Position numbers and translations under genes: made by a program. From Paguma larvata (Eukaryota > Chordata > Mammalia > Carnivora > Viverridae): DNA of 64,000 nt. Positions 11,265-22,149 of the stretch are shown here, one piece after another. Position 1 is the stretch's first letter. Each line of letters begins with the position of its first letter. The stretch spans positions 93,637,119-93,701,118 of the forward strand of contig CM057834.1 of NCBI GenBank assembly GCA_030068075.1. Reading direction: 5' to 3'. Under the pieces are notes generated by a model. That model saw only the letters and a program-made list of their open reading frames with translations, was not told the DNA's origin and made no database searches.

Positions 11265-11719
11265 AAAGATTGCCTCCTCATTGCATTCTCTATGGTTAGG
11301 CAGAACGTCCTTCCTTGAAGGGAGCTCTGAGTGAGAATCTCTTGTTTCATATCGTACAGAGTGGTTCTTTTTTATACCTGAGACAAGGTAGGGAGAGACT
11401 GTGGTCTGCTCGGATGATACTCTGTGCTTTCAAACTGAAGGTGGGAGCAAATTGGGATAAAGAATGACTCGACTATCACCACACAACAACATCCTACACG
11501 TGGAAAGTTAATCTGTCCCTTAAATCTCCTTTGTCTGTGTACATGCCTTTGGAACCCACCCCCACCCACCGTTTTTGGTTCTCTGACTGACTTAATGGAT
11601 CTCTGGCTGTGTTGATGGCTTTATTCTGGTCTACAAACTCTGGTTTAGCCATTCATAGCTCAATTTCTCCCCTGGGATGTAACATTTCCTCCCTCCACCC
11701 TTGACTCTCAAAATACTTC
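11265..11719. other. unassigned stretch
   Basis: No gene or named repeat is recognised between an L1 and a SINE. Confidence 0.4.
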
Positions 11720-11988
11720 TGACTGGGTGGCTCAGTCGGTTGAGTGTCTGACTCTTGGTTTTGGCTCAGGTCGTGATCCCAGGGTTGTGAGATCAAGCCC
11801 TGCATTGGGTTCCACACTGAGCACGGAGTCTGCTTAAAATTCTCTCTCTTTCTCTTTCTTTCTCTCTCTCTCCCTCTCTCTCTTTCTCTCTCTCTCCCTC
11901 TCTCCATTTCTCCCTCCCTCCCCCTTCCTCTGCCCTTTCCTTCCCCACTTGTGCTGCCTCTCTTTCTCTCTCTCTCTCTCTCTCTAAA
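11720..11988 (+). mobile_element. older-type carnivore SINE, sense, with long CT tract
   Basis: The head CTGGGTGGCTCAGTCGGTTG and the CCCAGGGTTGTGAGATCAAG block mark the older subfamily shared widely among carnivores. The CT-rich tract is expanded (about 11842-11985). Flanks share AAAATACTT (11710-11718 and about 11989-11997), a probable target duplication. Confidence 0.9.
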
Positions 11989-11997
11989 AAAATACTT

Positions 11998-12480
11998 TGG
12001 GGGAAGAAAAGGATTAGATGAACTTATCTTGATATGTGCTTTTTAATGTATCCTCTTCTATCCGTAGTTGTTCCTCTAGTATTCAGGAAATTATTTTCTA
12101 TAACCGTCCTTTTGCAAGACGGTTCTTAATCCAAGGGAAAGGCTTTCCATTTATGGAAATCCAGGCATTGTAGAAGATTGGTGTGAGTGAGCTTTCCTGA
12201 CTTTTCCATGTTATATTCATAATAACTTACCATACAGACTTACAAAATAGGCTCCCATCACATTATCTAAATGAAAAAGAGGAACACAATCACATGAGGG
12301 CATAGGATTCTGATAAATTAGTTTAGGGCTTCTCTCAGATTATTTGTGTTATCTCTTAAGAGAAGAACTTCTTTATATGCTCAGCTCAGATTTTATTTGC
12401 ACAGTTCCAGGCTAACAGAAAAGTAGCAATGATAATTCTTTCTTAAACCATTTGAGAATAAGTTGCGGGATGGATGACCC
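11998..12480. other. unassigned stretch
   Basis: No gene is recognised. The right part may already belong to the old L1 that is clear from about 12480. Confidence 0.35.
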
Positions 12481-14330
12481 ATCGCTCCCAAAAACGTTGA
12501 TGTATTTTTTTCTACAAGAAGTTCTCCTGCATAACCACAATATAAGCATCAACGGGGCCAATTAGAAAGAATGTACTGCTACCACCTCCTCCTCAGACCA
12601 CATTAACTTTTGCCTTGTCCCAATAATGTCCCTTATAACAAAGGGATTCATAACCACAGTTTAGGATCTGTTATGATGATTCTTTCTTCTTTCAATCTGA
12701 AAGCATTCCCCAGTCTTTCCTTAATTTTCCCAGTCTGACACTTAAAAAAATTTTTTTTAATGTTTATTCATTTTTGAGAGACAGAAAGACAGAGCATGAG
12801 TGGGGAGCAGGGAGAGAGGTAGACACAGTATCCGAAGCAGCCTCCAGGCTCCAAGCTGACAGCACAAAGCCTGACATAGGGCTCGAACTTGCAGACTGCA
12901 AGATCCTGACCTGAACCCAAGTTGGATGCTTAACCGACTGAGCCATTCAGGCGCTCCCAGTCTGACACTTTTGATGATTACAAGGGAATTGCTTTACAGA
13001 AGTCACCTCAGTTTGGGTTTCCCTGATACTTCCTCATGATTAGATTTAGACAATACTTCTTTGGCAAGGATACCACCAAAGTGCTACTATGCTGTTTTCT
13101 ATTAAGTAGCATGCATTTTGATCTGCCCCATCACCGATCATAAATTTGGTCACTTGATCAAGGCAATGTCTGCCAAGTTTCTCAATGAAATACTCTCTTT
13201 CCTTCATAATGAATAAGCATTTTGTGGGAAGTTACTTTGAGACTTTGCAAATATCCCATTCCCCATCAAACTTTCGATTTATTTATTTCTCTCAGTACAG
13301 ATTTATAGTTTCCTATTATAGGAATGGGTAATAATTCATGATTATCACATATTTTGATGTTCACATCCCTAGATTTGTCCATCGATAGCCTCCTCAGGGA
13401 AGCTTCTGTGTCCTCCTGGCACGGATGCAGTTTTCAGTGAGTTCTTCATTCCTTTCTAGCACAGCAGGATGTTCAAAGCTCACCTAATACTTTGCTTACA
13501 CAAGTTCTGGAATCAGCCATGTCTCCAGGGAGATCTGGTTCCTTCCAGTGCAGAGTCAGAGAATGGTATTCAGAAACTGAGATCCGGACATCGGGGTGTG
13601 GCATTGCTGTTGGGGTGTTGCTGGATACAGCGCAGGAATATGTGTATGACTATGCATATATAGGCACATATATATTTACAGCTATAATCATTTCTGTAGA
13701 TTTCTCTCCATATATTGAAAAGTATGTACTCACAGAAATACTTCAGTTTTAACCCAACACCACAGGATTTATTGGAGTTTTTCTCTCTTTTCTATATGTA
13801 TACTCCTCTCTCTGATGGTGAGAAAACTGTCTCCCTTTATATCAAATATATTTGCTTATTTGGTTAAAATCTCTCCCTCTCCCCATTGCCCCATATCCAG
13901 TCTTCTGCAGCTGCCACTGCCTTTTCCTGCATATGACTGCCATCTCCTGCTTACTTGGGCTCTGACGTCCTATGCTAGGCTGTCTCTGCTCTGTCCCCTT
14001 GCGGGCACAATCTCCACCCTGTCTGTGCTCAGACATCCAGGCCTGGACTACAAATTCCCCCTGCTCCCCCCGACTCATGTTGCCCCACAAGTATGGGGAC
14101 CTTCCTTACCTGAGTTCGAACATTCTGCGTGGCCTGTTCCCATGTGTGGTCATGCACTTCCCCTCATTGGCCTCCAGTGCACCGTTCTAGGATGCCCCTC
14201 CTGTGGCCACTTCCTCATTCCTGTTGGCCTCTGGCATTCCCTGTTACCTCCAGATTCACTTTGCCTTGGCTTCCCTACTCCTGCACGATGCCTATCTCGC
14301 TCGGCCCCATCAAATGGCTTTTGTCTTTGA
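12480..14330 (-). mobile_element. old L1 (L1ME-like) 3' region, antisense, split by a SINE
   Basis: The + strand follows an old mammalian repeat that I recognise as an L1 3' region. Landmarks are TGTCCCAATAATGTCCCTTA, GATACTTCCTCATGATTAGA, ATTTTGTGGGAAGTTACTTT, GGAATCAGCCATGTCTCC and CCAACACCACAGGATTTAT. A SINE interrupts it at 12744-12955. The far right, to about 14330, is less certain. A 171-codon open frame at 13815-14330 lies in this antisense region and has no protein-family features, so I read it as chance. Confidence 0.6.
12744..12955 (-). mobile_element. carnivore tRNA-Lys SINE, antisense
   Basis: This is a nearly complete - strand copy flanked by a perfect 15-bp target duplication, CCCAGTCTGACACTT at 12729-12743 and 12956-12970. 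It sits inside the old L1 and so postdates it. Confidence 0.96.
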
Positions 14331-15619
14331 AAGAAAAAGGAGGGAAAGGGAAGAAAAAGTGGAAAAAGAGGAGTAGTTCAGTGGTTAATCTTGTTGTACT
14401 ATAGTTCAGAGTTTTTAGTAACTGGTATCCAACCTGAGTCCTTAGGCGTAATCTTTTATAAATTGTATTTCACCATAATTTAACTTGAACATATAATACA
14501 CATGGTAATACATATGCTAAAGTCTAAGCTCTACTTAGATTCATTGGCTCAAATCGCAGGAAAATAAGACACAAGATGTGAAATAGAGCTTATTAATAGT
14601 TAAGTATGAGAATATGTTTTTTGCAAGGATGTCAATTTTCATAGGACTCCTTTTTCAAATCATGTCTATGTACATGTTTTGGAATGAGTAATGAGAATAC
14701 ATAAACTCAAGAAAATTACATGATTGGTCACTTAGGACTATTGTGGATTGTATTTCCCAAGTAAAAACTACCTTGAGCACGATCTTACAAATACATACCA
14801 AAACACCCAAAACTAGAGACATTTGCCAGTTTTTATTTAGAAATTTTACAACACCTATTTTGCAATGTTACGCTCTCTGCACACAAGAAATCTCTTTAGC
14901 TGAACTGCTTTGCAGCTGTTCAGCAATAGCTCTCAAGCTGACTCAACCCGAATGTCTTCGTAAAATAACGATTTCAATATTCGGTTAATTTTTTTAAAGA
15001 AAGCTATTAGTTAATAGCAAAGTGGCAATAATGACTAAATGTCAGTTGAACTATAATATCGTGCCTTTTCTCTTCAGTGAGGATGGGTGGCGGGGAGGAG
15101 GGGAACAGCCTTTCATTTCTGCTCAGCCAAAAATCAATTCTGAGCAAACTCGGCGAAGGTCTGGAAATGAAAGGGTTTGACGTGGTCGTAAAGGAGAGCA
15201 ACAAAAAAGATTGACTGCGGGTTTGCTTTCTAAGGACTCACTTCTTATTCCCCTCATTTTCAAATTAAACACCAGCGAACATGGCTGTGTGGCTGTAAAA
15301 TCCTGCATTTCCATCAGGAACTATGTGAAGACTCTTGCTCACCAGGTTTCTGTCAGGCAGGAACTATGTAAAGCATCACTACAGAGATCTACTCTTGCTC
15401 CTCATGTTACTTTTATGTCTCTCATGGGCAGGCGTCATCTTCAAGACCAGATACCATCTTGCCATCACCACCAACTACACCCAAGGCTCCTCTTGGAAAC
15501 ACTAGTTATTTTCAATTTCATGATTGTTTTCTCTCCTGTCTTTTTATATTTTTTTCTTTTTAAAATTTTATTGTGTTTTTTACAAGCTGTTCACCAGTTC
15601 ACGAAGCATTTTTAAATAT
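14331..15619. other. unassigned stretch
   Basis: An A/G-rich patch lies at 14328-14380. Near 15313-15400 there is a loose internal duplication: CAGGAACTATGT and ACTCTTGCTC each occur twice. No gene or named repeat is recognised. The 134-codon open frame at 15211-15615 crosses this duplication and shows no domain. Confidence 0.4.
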
Positions 15620-15945
15620 TCAAGGATAATTAACATACAGTGTTATATTAGTTTCAGGCATAAAATATGAGTCAACAGCTATCCATTTCTCAGTTCTCAT
15701 CAAGGTAAGGGGCTTATCAGTCCCCTTCATTTATATACCCATCCCCCCACCTCCCCACTGCCAACCACCAGTTTGTTCTCTGTATTTAAGAGTCTGGTTT
15801 TTTGTTTGTCTCTTTTTTCTTTATTTGTTTCTTTGAATTCCTCCGGGCCCGCGCTAGAAGTCCAATACGCTATCCATTGTACCACAGAGCCAGCACTATT
15901 TGTTTCTTAAATTCCACATCTGAGTGAAATCATATATTTGTCTAA
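15620..15945 (-). mobile_element. 5'-truncated L1, antisense, hit by a tRNA retropseudogene
   Basis: The + strand shows the antisense L1 3' UTR and ORF2 end (AATTAACATACAGTG, CAACCACCAGTTTGTTCTC, AATTCCACATCTGAGTGAAATC). A 63-bp foreign insert plus a 12-bp duplication breaks it at 15834-15908. The L1 match ends near 15945. Confidence 0.85.
15834..15896 (-). pseudogene. 3'-truncated retropseudogene of intron-containing pre-tRNA-Arg(UCU)
   Basis: On the - strand a 5-nt leader (15896-15892) is followed from 15891 by GGCTCTGTGGTACAATGGAT, the acceptor and D arm of tRNA-Arg(UCU). The anticodon stem and anticodon TCT follow (15858-15856). A37 is followed by about 16 extra GC-rich bases (15854-15839) where tRNA-Arg(UCU) genes carry their intron. 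The 3' half of the anticodon stem starts but the T arm is absent. A perfect 12-bp target duplication (TATTTGTTTCTT) at 15822-15833 and 15897-15908 flanks the insert. This indicates L1-machinery insertion of an unspliced precursor. It cannot make a functional tRNA. Confidence 0.9.
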
Positions 15946-16100
15946 TCTCTTTTCTAGTTAACAGTCAGTTAAGGAACAATGTATTGCTCATAATAGTGAT
16001 GAGAACCATGAGAAATATGGAAGGGAAGAAGATATCCCTGCTAAGTCACCATTTAATGGGGGAAAGAGAGCCAACATACACAGTACCAGGAGTAACAGTA
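15946..16100. other. unassigned spacer
   Basis: This short stretch between the L1 and the next SINE shows no recognisable feature. Confidence 0.4.
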
Positions 16101-16122
16101 AGAGAAAAGGTAGTAGTTTTAG

Positions 16123-16360
16123 GGTCACCTGGGTGCCTCAGTTGGTTAAGTGTCCAACTCTTGATTTCAACTCAGGTCATGATCCCAGGGTTGTGAGATC
16201 AAGCCCTGCATTGGGCTCCACACTGTGCATGGAGTCTGCTTAAATTTCTCTCTCTCTCTCTGTCTTTCTCTCTCCTTCCCTCCCCTCTCTCTCCTTCTCC
16301 CTCTGCCCTTCTCCCCCCATGTTTATGTGCACTCTCTCTCTCTCTCAAAATAAAAAAAAA
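16123..16360 (+). mobile_element. older-type carnivore SINE, sense, with 22-bp target duplication
   Basis: This is a full sense copy with head CACCTGGGTGCCTCAGTTGG, a CCCAGGGTTGTGAGATCAAG block, a CT-rich tract and a short A tail. The flanks at 16101-16122 and 16361-16382 are identical over 22 bp, which marks the insertion edges unusually clearly. Confidence 0.96.
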
Positions 16361-16382
16361 AGAGAAAAGGTAGTAGTTTTAG

Positions 16383-17019
16383 ATTTTAGTCTAGATTAAC
16401 ATTTTTATGGCCAGGTATAATAATTGCAAGTTCTTGAAGCAGAAATTACAAATGAAGGTCTAGTTATCATATGTTGAATGTTTAAAAATAATGGGAAAGG
16501 CTAACAAACTGTTAAATTAAGAGATATTTTTCCTCCTTTATTGACGAAATGTTTTTTTATAATGAAGAAATAAGGACATTTGTGTAAAGCTTTGGATTTC
16601 ATATGACTGAAAGTTGACAAAATATCCAACAATGACTAATTTTATTTTTTATTATCGAGTGTGCCCCAGTGTTGTTTCGATAGTCAAATCACTAATCACA
16701 TAAAAAATTATATGATTTTACTAAAATCATTAAAAACCGTTAAAATTCATAGTTAATATTTTCATATATTTTTTCTCATTATGATAATGACTTGAAATAC
16801 TAATAAATAAATATAATTTTATTAGAGGATCCTGAATTTGAAATTATTTTTATTAAAGTATAAATCAATTTTTAAAAAAGTTGTGTTATACTAAAATATT
16901 GATAATTACTCAAAATTACCTATTATAATAGGTGGTTAAGTATAAATTTTACACTTATAATTAAAATATAAAAAAACTTACATCACATCTAAATAAAGCT
17001 AAAAATGTAATTCATTTCA
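16383..17019. other. AT-rich unassigned stretch
   Basis: The sequence is very AT-rich (especially 16630-17000) and holds no recognisable gene or named repeat. It may be old, decayed repeat sequence. Confidence 0.45.
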
Positions 17020-17195
17020 AAAATTTTATTTATTTATTTAAAGTATTTATTCATTTTGAGAGAGAGAGCATGAGTAGGGGAGGGGCAGAGAGAGAGGCAG
17101 GGAGAGAACCCCAAGTAGGCTTTGTGCTGCCAGTTCAGAGCCTGATGCGAGACCAAAAGTCAGACCCTTAACTGACTGAACCACCCAGATGCCCT
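17020..17195 (-). mobile_element. carnivore SINE, antisense, internally deleted
   Basis: This is a - strand copy with a GA-rich middle and the CTGAACCACCCAGATGCCC head end. About 35 bp of the tRNA-derived part is missing: the sequence jumps from CCTGATGCGAG to ACCAAAAGTCAGAC. No convincing target duplication was found in the AT-rich flanks. Confidence 0.85.
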
Positions 17196-17556
17196 ATTTT
17201 TTTTTAATTTCAAATTAAATCGTATCGAATATTTTCAGTTCTACTATGCAGTGTGCATCTAGTTTCCCATGTAAGGAATTTATATCATACCTCATACATA
17301 CTGTATCGATACAAATGTAATTTTCACAAATAAACGTAAGAATGGCATGAACTTTCTAATACTGCAAAAAGCTTCTAGTCCTACTTGGTAATTGTTGCAA
17401 GTGCCATGCCAAATTATGAATACTTCCACAGTTGCAAATTAGATGAATTAGTAATCAAAACAAGAAAATGGACACTTGGCAGTTCTGGGAAATGATATTT
17501 TGTTTTGCAAGATTCCACTGCAAGCATGCAAACTGAGAGTCAGGGTTTGGGAAGTT
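17196..17556. other. unassigned stretch
   Basis: No gene or repeat is recognised. Confidence 0.4.
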
Positions 17557-17566
17557 AATGTGTCTT

Positions 17567-17786
17567 GTCTTTTGCAAAAAATTATTACACTGTTTATTAA
17601 TTTTTGAGACAGAGACAGAGTGTAAGTGGAGAAGGACAGAGAGAGAGGGAGACACAGAATCCGAAGCAGGCTCCAGGCTCTGAGCTGTCAGTACAGAGCC
17701 CAACATGGGGCTTGAACCCATGAACTGTGAGATCATGACCTGAGCCAAAGTTGGACGCTTAACCAACTGAGCCACCCAGGCGCCCC
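17567..17786 (-). mobile_element. carnivore tRNA-Lys SINE, antisense, felid type
   Basis: This is a well-preserved - strand copy with the CCGAAGCAGGCTCCAGGCTC block and the GCCACCCAGGCGCCCC head. Flanks share AATGTGTCTT (17557-17566 and 17787-17796). Confidence 0.95.
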
Positions 17787-18049
17787 AATGTGTCTTTTAC
17801 CAAAGCCCATTTTGCACCTGTGCTCCACAGCAGTGTTCATATCGCACAATGGCAATACCAACCCCATATCCCTTAAGGTTTCCACCAACAGTTAAGGTAC
17901 CATAGGAAAAACAAGGTAGAGAAGAATGTCCTTAGCATCTGAAGAGTGTTAGTCACCAAAGTAGATGTTTAGGTTATGGGTTGCCCTTTACTAGTGTTGA
18001 TTTCCGGACTCTGAATGACACAGGTATCCATGTGCTCTGTGGCAAATGG

Positions 18050-18054
18050 AGTGT

Positions 18055-18093
<39 letters not shown>

Positions 18094-18121
18094 TGATAGA
18101 GAGAGAGAAAGAGAGAGAGAT
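18050..18121. repeat. (GT)n/(GA)n compound microsatellite
   Basis: GTGTGT repeats (one interruption, GTATGT, near 18056) pass into a GAGAGA tract. It is likely length-polymorphic. Open frames here are by-products of the dinucleotide repeat. Confidence 0.95.
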
Positions 18122-18179
18122 ATGGAAGCATCCTGGGCAAGGGGTTTTCTTGCCTGCATCTTAGGTAATCTGACAGTTT

Positions 18180-18700
18180 AAGAAACCAGTTAAATTAGGA
18201 TAGAAATTTATAGAGAGGCCGGGAAGTAAACCCAGCCTTGGAGAACACACAGGATTTAGGCAGGCAAAGAGAAGAGGAAAAGGGCATTCTAGGTGGAGGT
18301 AACGACATAAATACTAGAAGGGACTAATTGTAACAAATAATAGGACCTGCCAGACCAGACGGGAGAATTTTCTTCCTAGGAAAGAAGTGGCATGAGCTCC
18401 CGAATGTAGAGACTACGTGAAAGAAAAGAAATTTGATTTTAGGTCTTAAGTAGCTGGTTCACGACCTGCCGGTGACACGGCAATAATGGTGCTTTGGGGG
18501 AATATAATAGCTGGAAGTGCGAAAGATATTGACCAAAGAGGATACTTGAAAAAGAGCAGTTGGAAATCTACTACGTAGGGCTGGTGAAAGCTGGGATAGG
18601 GCGCCGGCTCGCAGTAAGGCTGGAGAACATACGGTCGGCCCTAGGACTGGCACGAGAAGAGAATACACAGGGTTAGGTCTGTTGTTATTTTCTTTCAAAT
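18180..18700. repeat. ancient dispersed repeat fragment, family unassigned
   Basis: Words such as GGGCATTCTAGGTGGAGGTAACGACATAAA resemble a widespread ancient mammalian repeat whose consensus reads roughly GGGCATTCCAGGCAGAGGGA. Related fragments appear at about 30600-31130 and 62195-62590. I cannot name the family with confidence. Confidence 0.4.
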
Positions 18701-19689
18701 TCGAATGTTAAAATTTAAAAATTTCATAAAATTCCTTTAGCTGAAGACATACTACTTTTCCATGCTTACGTTTTGGACGCAGGAGATGTGTGCACAGGTG
18801 GGGAGGGAAGCATGGGGCTGATGGAAGCCAGAGACCATGGGAAAAGCTGCTTTTCTGTATCTCTCCCTGGATTTCCTATCACATGTGTAAGCAGCTGTAT
18901 TGCCTCACTTCTTTGCCAGCTTTGCTAAATCTTTTGTTTGGGTTGTTGGGTCTGTCAAGTTACTTGGCTTTTAAGACAAAGCTAAAAGTTACAGAAGGCA
19001 AATTTGAAGAGGATAATTTAATAGGATTGGGAATAAATGCTGTTCTAAACCAGTGTTTTTGGCCCAGGGATAAAAAGAGAAGATGCTTCATCTTTAAGGT
19101 AAAATGATGAGCTAGCTCAGTTTTGCTCTCTTTCTAATTTGTAACGAGCAAGTCAAGTTTTCTCAAAAGGCCTCAGTCAGTCTACATGATAATTCAGGCC
19201 CTCTCTGATAGGGTATATACATTGTGTTGGTAAATATTTTATTTAGTAGAACATTCTGTGTGATGGCGTGTCCTTAATCACTCTCCTACCTTACAAAGGG
19301 GTTTCCTTTTCAAACCAAGGATTTTGTTTGTCCTGGGCTGTGGATAACCCTCTGTTAGGAAGCTGTAATTCAACATGAGTGAGCAACTTCTACCTATGTG
19401 CCTCTCCTCCACAACCCCTATATTATTTTTGTCATTCCATAAGTTGGCTAAATGTCCTAGTAGATTGATTTAAATTTGTATCCAACTTGAAATTTGCATA
19501 TCCATATTCTTGATACTTGAGCTCTGAAAGATACACTTTATTATTTTGAAGTAAAAGGGTGTTTCAGAATGACTACTGGAAATCTCAGAAGGGTTTAAGG
19601 ATATTAAAATAAGCAATGCGAATATGAATACAAAATAAATCTGTTCAAGGTAAATTATTTAGGTTAGTTTGATATAAAGTTAGAAAAGA
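18701..19689. other. unassigned stretch
   Basis: No gene or named repeat is recognised. A 105-codon open frame at 18790-19107 has no known domain and no splice-site or codon context to support it. Confidence 0.4.
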
Positions 19690-19830
19690 AACGTTAAATA
19701 TATATTTGTGTGTATAAATATATATTACTTTTATATGTAATATACACATACAAAGAAGCCTCATATATTTGTGTATGTATATATTTTGCATATTTGTATA
19801 TGTATACACACACATACACGCATAAATACA
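19690..19830. repeat. AT-rich (TATG/TACA) low-complexity tract
   Basis: Repeated TATATA, TGTATG and ACACAT words form an imperfect dinucleotide-like tract. The open frames on both strands here come from it. Confidence 0.75.
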
Positions 19831-20404
19831 AAAGAACGGGAAAGGAGTTATATAGTAAAAAGAAGTGATGCAATTCTTAAGCAATGTGATTTTCCAGCTG
19901 CTGTTTTCAGTAATACATTATCTTCTCCAGAGGAGCTCAAATCAAATCTACAGATACTTCTTCAAGGCTGTATGTGCAGTGGCCCTCTGCTAGGTGTTAG
20001 ATCACTTTATACAACCTGCATAATATGGAAATAATGGAGGACATCTGTATTACATTAGAACTTTTCATCTTTGGAGAAGATATGGTGAACTCATGACCTT
20101 TCTGTGGCCAGCTTGTGTGTGTATCCATGCCGATGGATTGTTTATGATTATTACGTGGATCATTTTTGAGGAAGCAATTTTAAACAAAGTACAACTTCCA
20201 GACTTCTCTAAGAGAGACAAAATTACTTTTTGTCTTAGGAAGTCACTGATGAAAACCCTAGCCCCATGGCCCAGTGAAAGGCTGCCCATTATTGCTGGAT
20301 AATTATGTAATCCCTGCGGAAGATTATAGAAAGCATTTTAAAGTATTGTTATAGTGACCATATTTTCCAAATCAAGAATAAAAACGGGTTCTGATAGCAT
20401 TTGA
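19831..20404. other. unassigned stretch
   Basis: No gene or repeat is recognised. Confidence 0.4.
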
Positions 20405-20504
20405 AGGGGGAGGAAGAGGGTCTTGAACTCACAAACCGTGAGCTCATGGCCTGAGCAGAAACCAAGAGTCAGATGCTCAACTAAACGAGCCACCCAGACG
20501 CCCC
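20405..20504 (-). mobile_element. carnivore SINE, antisense, head fragment only
   Basis: Only the tRNA-derived head is present (CTTGAACTCACAAACCGTGA to GAGCCACCCAGACGCCCC). The GA-rich body and tail are missing, which suggests deletion after insertion. Confidence 0.88.
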
Positions 20505-21099
20505 GTGTTTGTAAAATATTTTTAATCAAATTCTGCATATGCATTTTTGTATCTTTTTTATACCTTTGATGTCACTAAAACAGCATTTTGAATTATCTAA
20601 CACAGTTTTTTTTTTCATACCACTTTATCTTGCTGTCTAGTGTGAGATACTGCAATTTTTATATCTGTGTATGGTGCTGTCGCTGGAAATTTTATCTCAA
20701 GTCCCAGCTTTAGAACATTTGGTTTTTTATTCATCCTGAGAGTGCTTATATGTGATCTCTATTGCTGTTTCAATAGATCTTTAAAGAGCTTGTCTAAAAT
20801 GACAATTGCCGCAGGAACGTTGCGGTCCACCAAAAATTCGTGCTTTATCTTGTGCTCCTTAGAATCGTCACCAGAAAGGAGCTTCCTAGCCCAAGTTACA
20901 CTTTTTTAAGCCCCTCCCAAGTAGGTAGTCTCAACCAGGTGGTACCAGGTGACCAGTTCTTGCCAGAGAAATATCAGCGGGAGGAAGATGTGTCTTTTTT
21001 GGGATGGGGCTCATAAAAGGAAGTGCCTTTACAGTGCTTTTTCCCCAGGGATAGACTGTTGGCAAGCATTTTTATTAGGGATCCGATGGTAATATTCTA
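20505..21099. other. unassigned stretch
   Basis: No gene or named repeat is recognised. An 80-codon open frame at 20667-20909 has no known domain. Confidence 0.4.
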
Positions 21100-21200
21100 G
21101 ACTTTTCTGGCTGTGTGGTCTCTGTAGCAAAGCTGCTCTTGTATAGTGAAAGCAGACATAGACAGCACAATCAACAAAATGGCGTGGCTGTGTTGTGTGT
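21100..21200 (+). mobile_element. hAT-Charlie-type DNA transposon fragment
   Basis: AAAGCTGCTCTTGTATAGTG, GCAGACATAGACAGCAC and GCGTGGCTGTGTTG match the order of words in a common mammalian hAT-Charlie element. The same family appears in the opposite orientation at the window's right edge (63886-64000). The family name is not certain. Confidence 0.5.
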
Positions 21201-21231
21201 GCCGTACTCCGCTGGCCTCGGCTCCAGCCGA

Positions 21232-21258
21232 GGTTCAGGTTCAGGTCCAGGTTCAGGG
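21232..21258. repeat. short (GGTTCA)n tandem
   Basis: Four hexamer units, GGTTCA, GGTTCA, GGTCCA and GGTTCA, are followed by GGG. It lies in a locally GC-rich patch. GGTTCA is a nuclear-receptor half-site word, but a short tandem repeat is the simplest explanation. Confidence 0.8.
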
Positions 21259-21269
21259 AGGCACCAACT

Positions 21270-21894
21270 AGGACCCTGGATACCTGCAGCCCTGCTGGTG
21301 GGCGAAAAGTCTTTGGCCATCTGGGAAAGACTCCATTTGTTATTAATCTAGCAAGAACTAAACTTCCATTGTATTAAAAATTGGAAATTTGGGGATTTGG
21401 GGATTGATTTGTAATAGAATCTGGCATTGCGCTAACTAATATAAAACCGACATGAGATTTGGAGACCTCCCCACAGAAATGATTACTAAATGTGCACTGT
21501 ATTTTTATTTGCTTATTTGTTTGTTCATTTGATTTTTTTTCAACACAGATTCTACCAGATGGCCGTTAGAAGCACTCAAAAACTAGAAGGTTGTTTCAGG
21601 TTAATATGTTTTCTCCAAACAATGCTTTTATAGCTCAGAATCACGTAAATATCAGTTTATTCTGTAATGTAGTAGATTTTGTTGAGGGTCAAGTGTAAGG
21701 TGACTCCTTTTCTGGGAAATAATTTTAGGAAAAAATTCACACTACATTTCAGTAGGTGTGACTGCTTACTTTTTCAGTTTTTATGGTCCCACATTTTGGG
21801 AACTAAAGAACGCAATGGCAAGAAGAAACGTATCAAAGTCTGGGTGAAATTAAATCATTTCTCTTTCTCATTGAGAATCTGTGTTTTACTGTGG
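21270..21894. other. unassigned stretch
   Basis: No gene or repeat is recognised. Confidence 0.4.
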
Positions 21895-22065
21895 GAAGAA
21901 CATAAACTTTGAATTTGCATAGACCTTGGTTTAATACTTGGTCTATCTTTAGACAACTTGTTTTAATCTCTCTTAACAGAAGCTTCTACCTAGAAGTGGG
22001 TAACCTCACCTCATGGAAATGTTTTGAATATCAAAGAAGAAATGCACATATAATGTTTTGTTAAG
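21895..22065 (+). mobile_element. MIR-like SINE remnant, sense
   Basis: GAACATAAACTTTGAATTTGC, AGACCTTGGTTTAATACTTG and AACCTCACCTCATGGAAATG follow the order of MIR (AGAGCACGGGCTTTGGAGTC, CCTGGGTTTGAATCC, CCTACCTCATAGGG). The copy is highly diverged. Confidence 0.5.
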
Positions 22066-22149
22066 CTCTGTTTAATGAAACAAAATAGACTTGTTATCTT
22101 CCTCTCTACCTGTACTAGGTAGCATACCTTGCCATTTGCTGCTGTAGAA

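Noticed and set aside
11840..12000. stand-alone CT microsatellite
   Set aside because: The CT tract is the expanded pyrimidine part of a SINE, so it is reported with that element.
13815..14330. 171-codon open frame on the + strand
   Set aside because: It lies antisense in what I read as an old L1 3' region, has a low-complexity C/L/P-rich composition and no known domain.
15834..15896. functional tRNA-Arg gene
   Set aside because: The T arm and 3' acceptor strand are missing, so no mature tRNA could form; flanking duplications show it is a retropseudogene.
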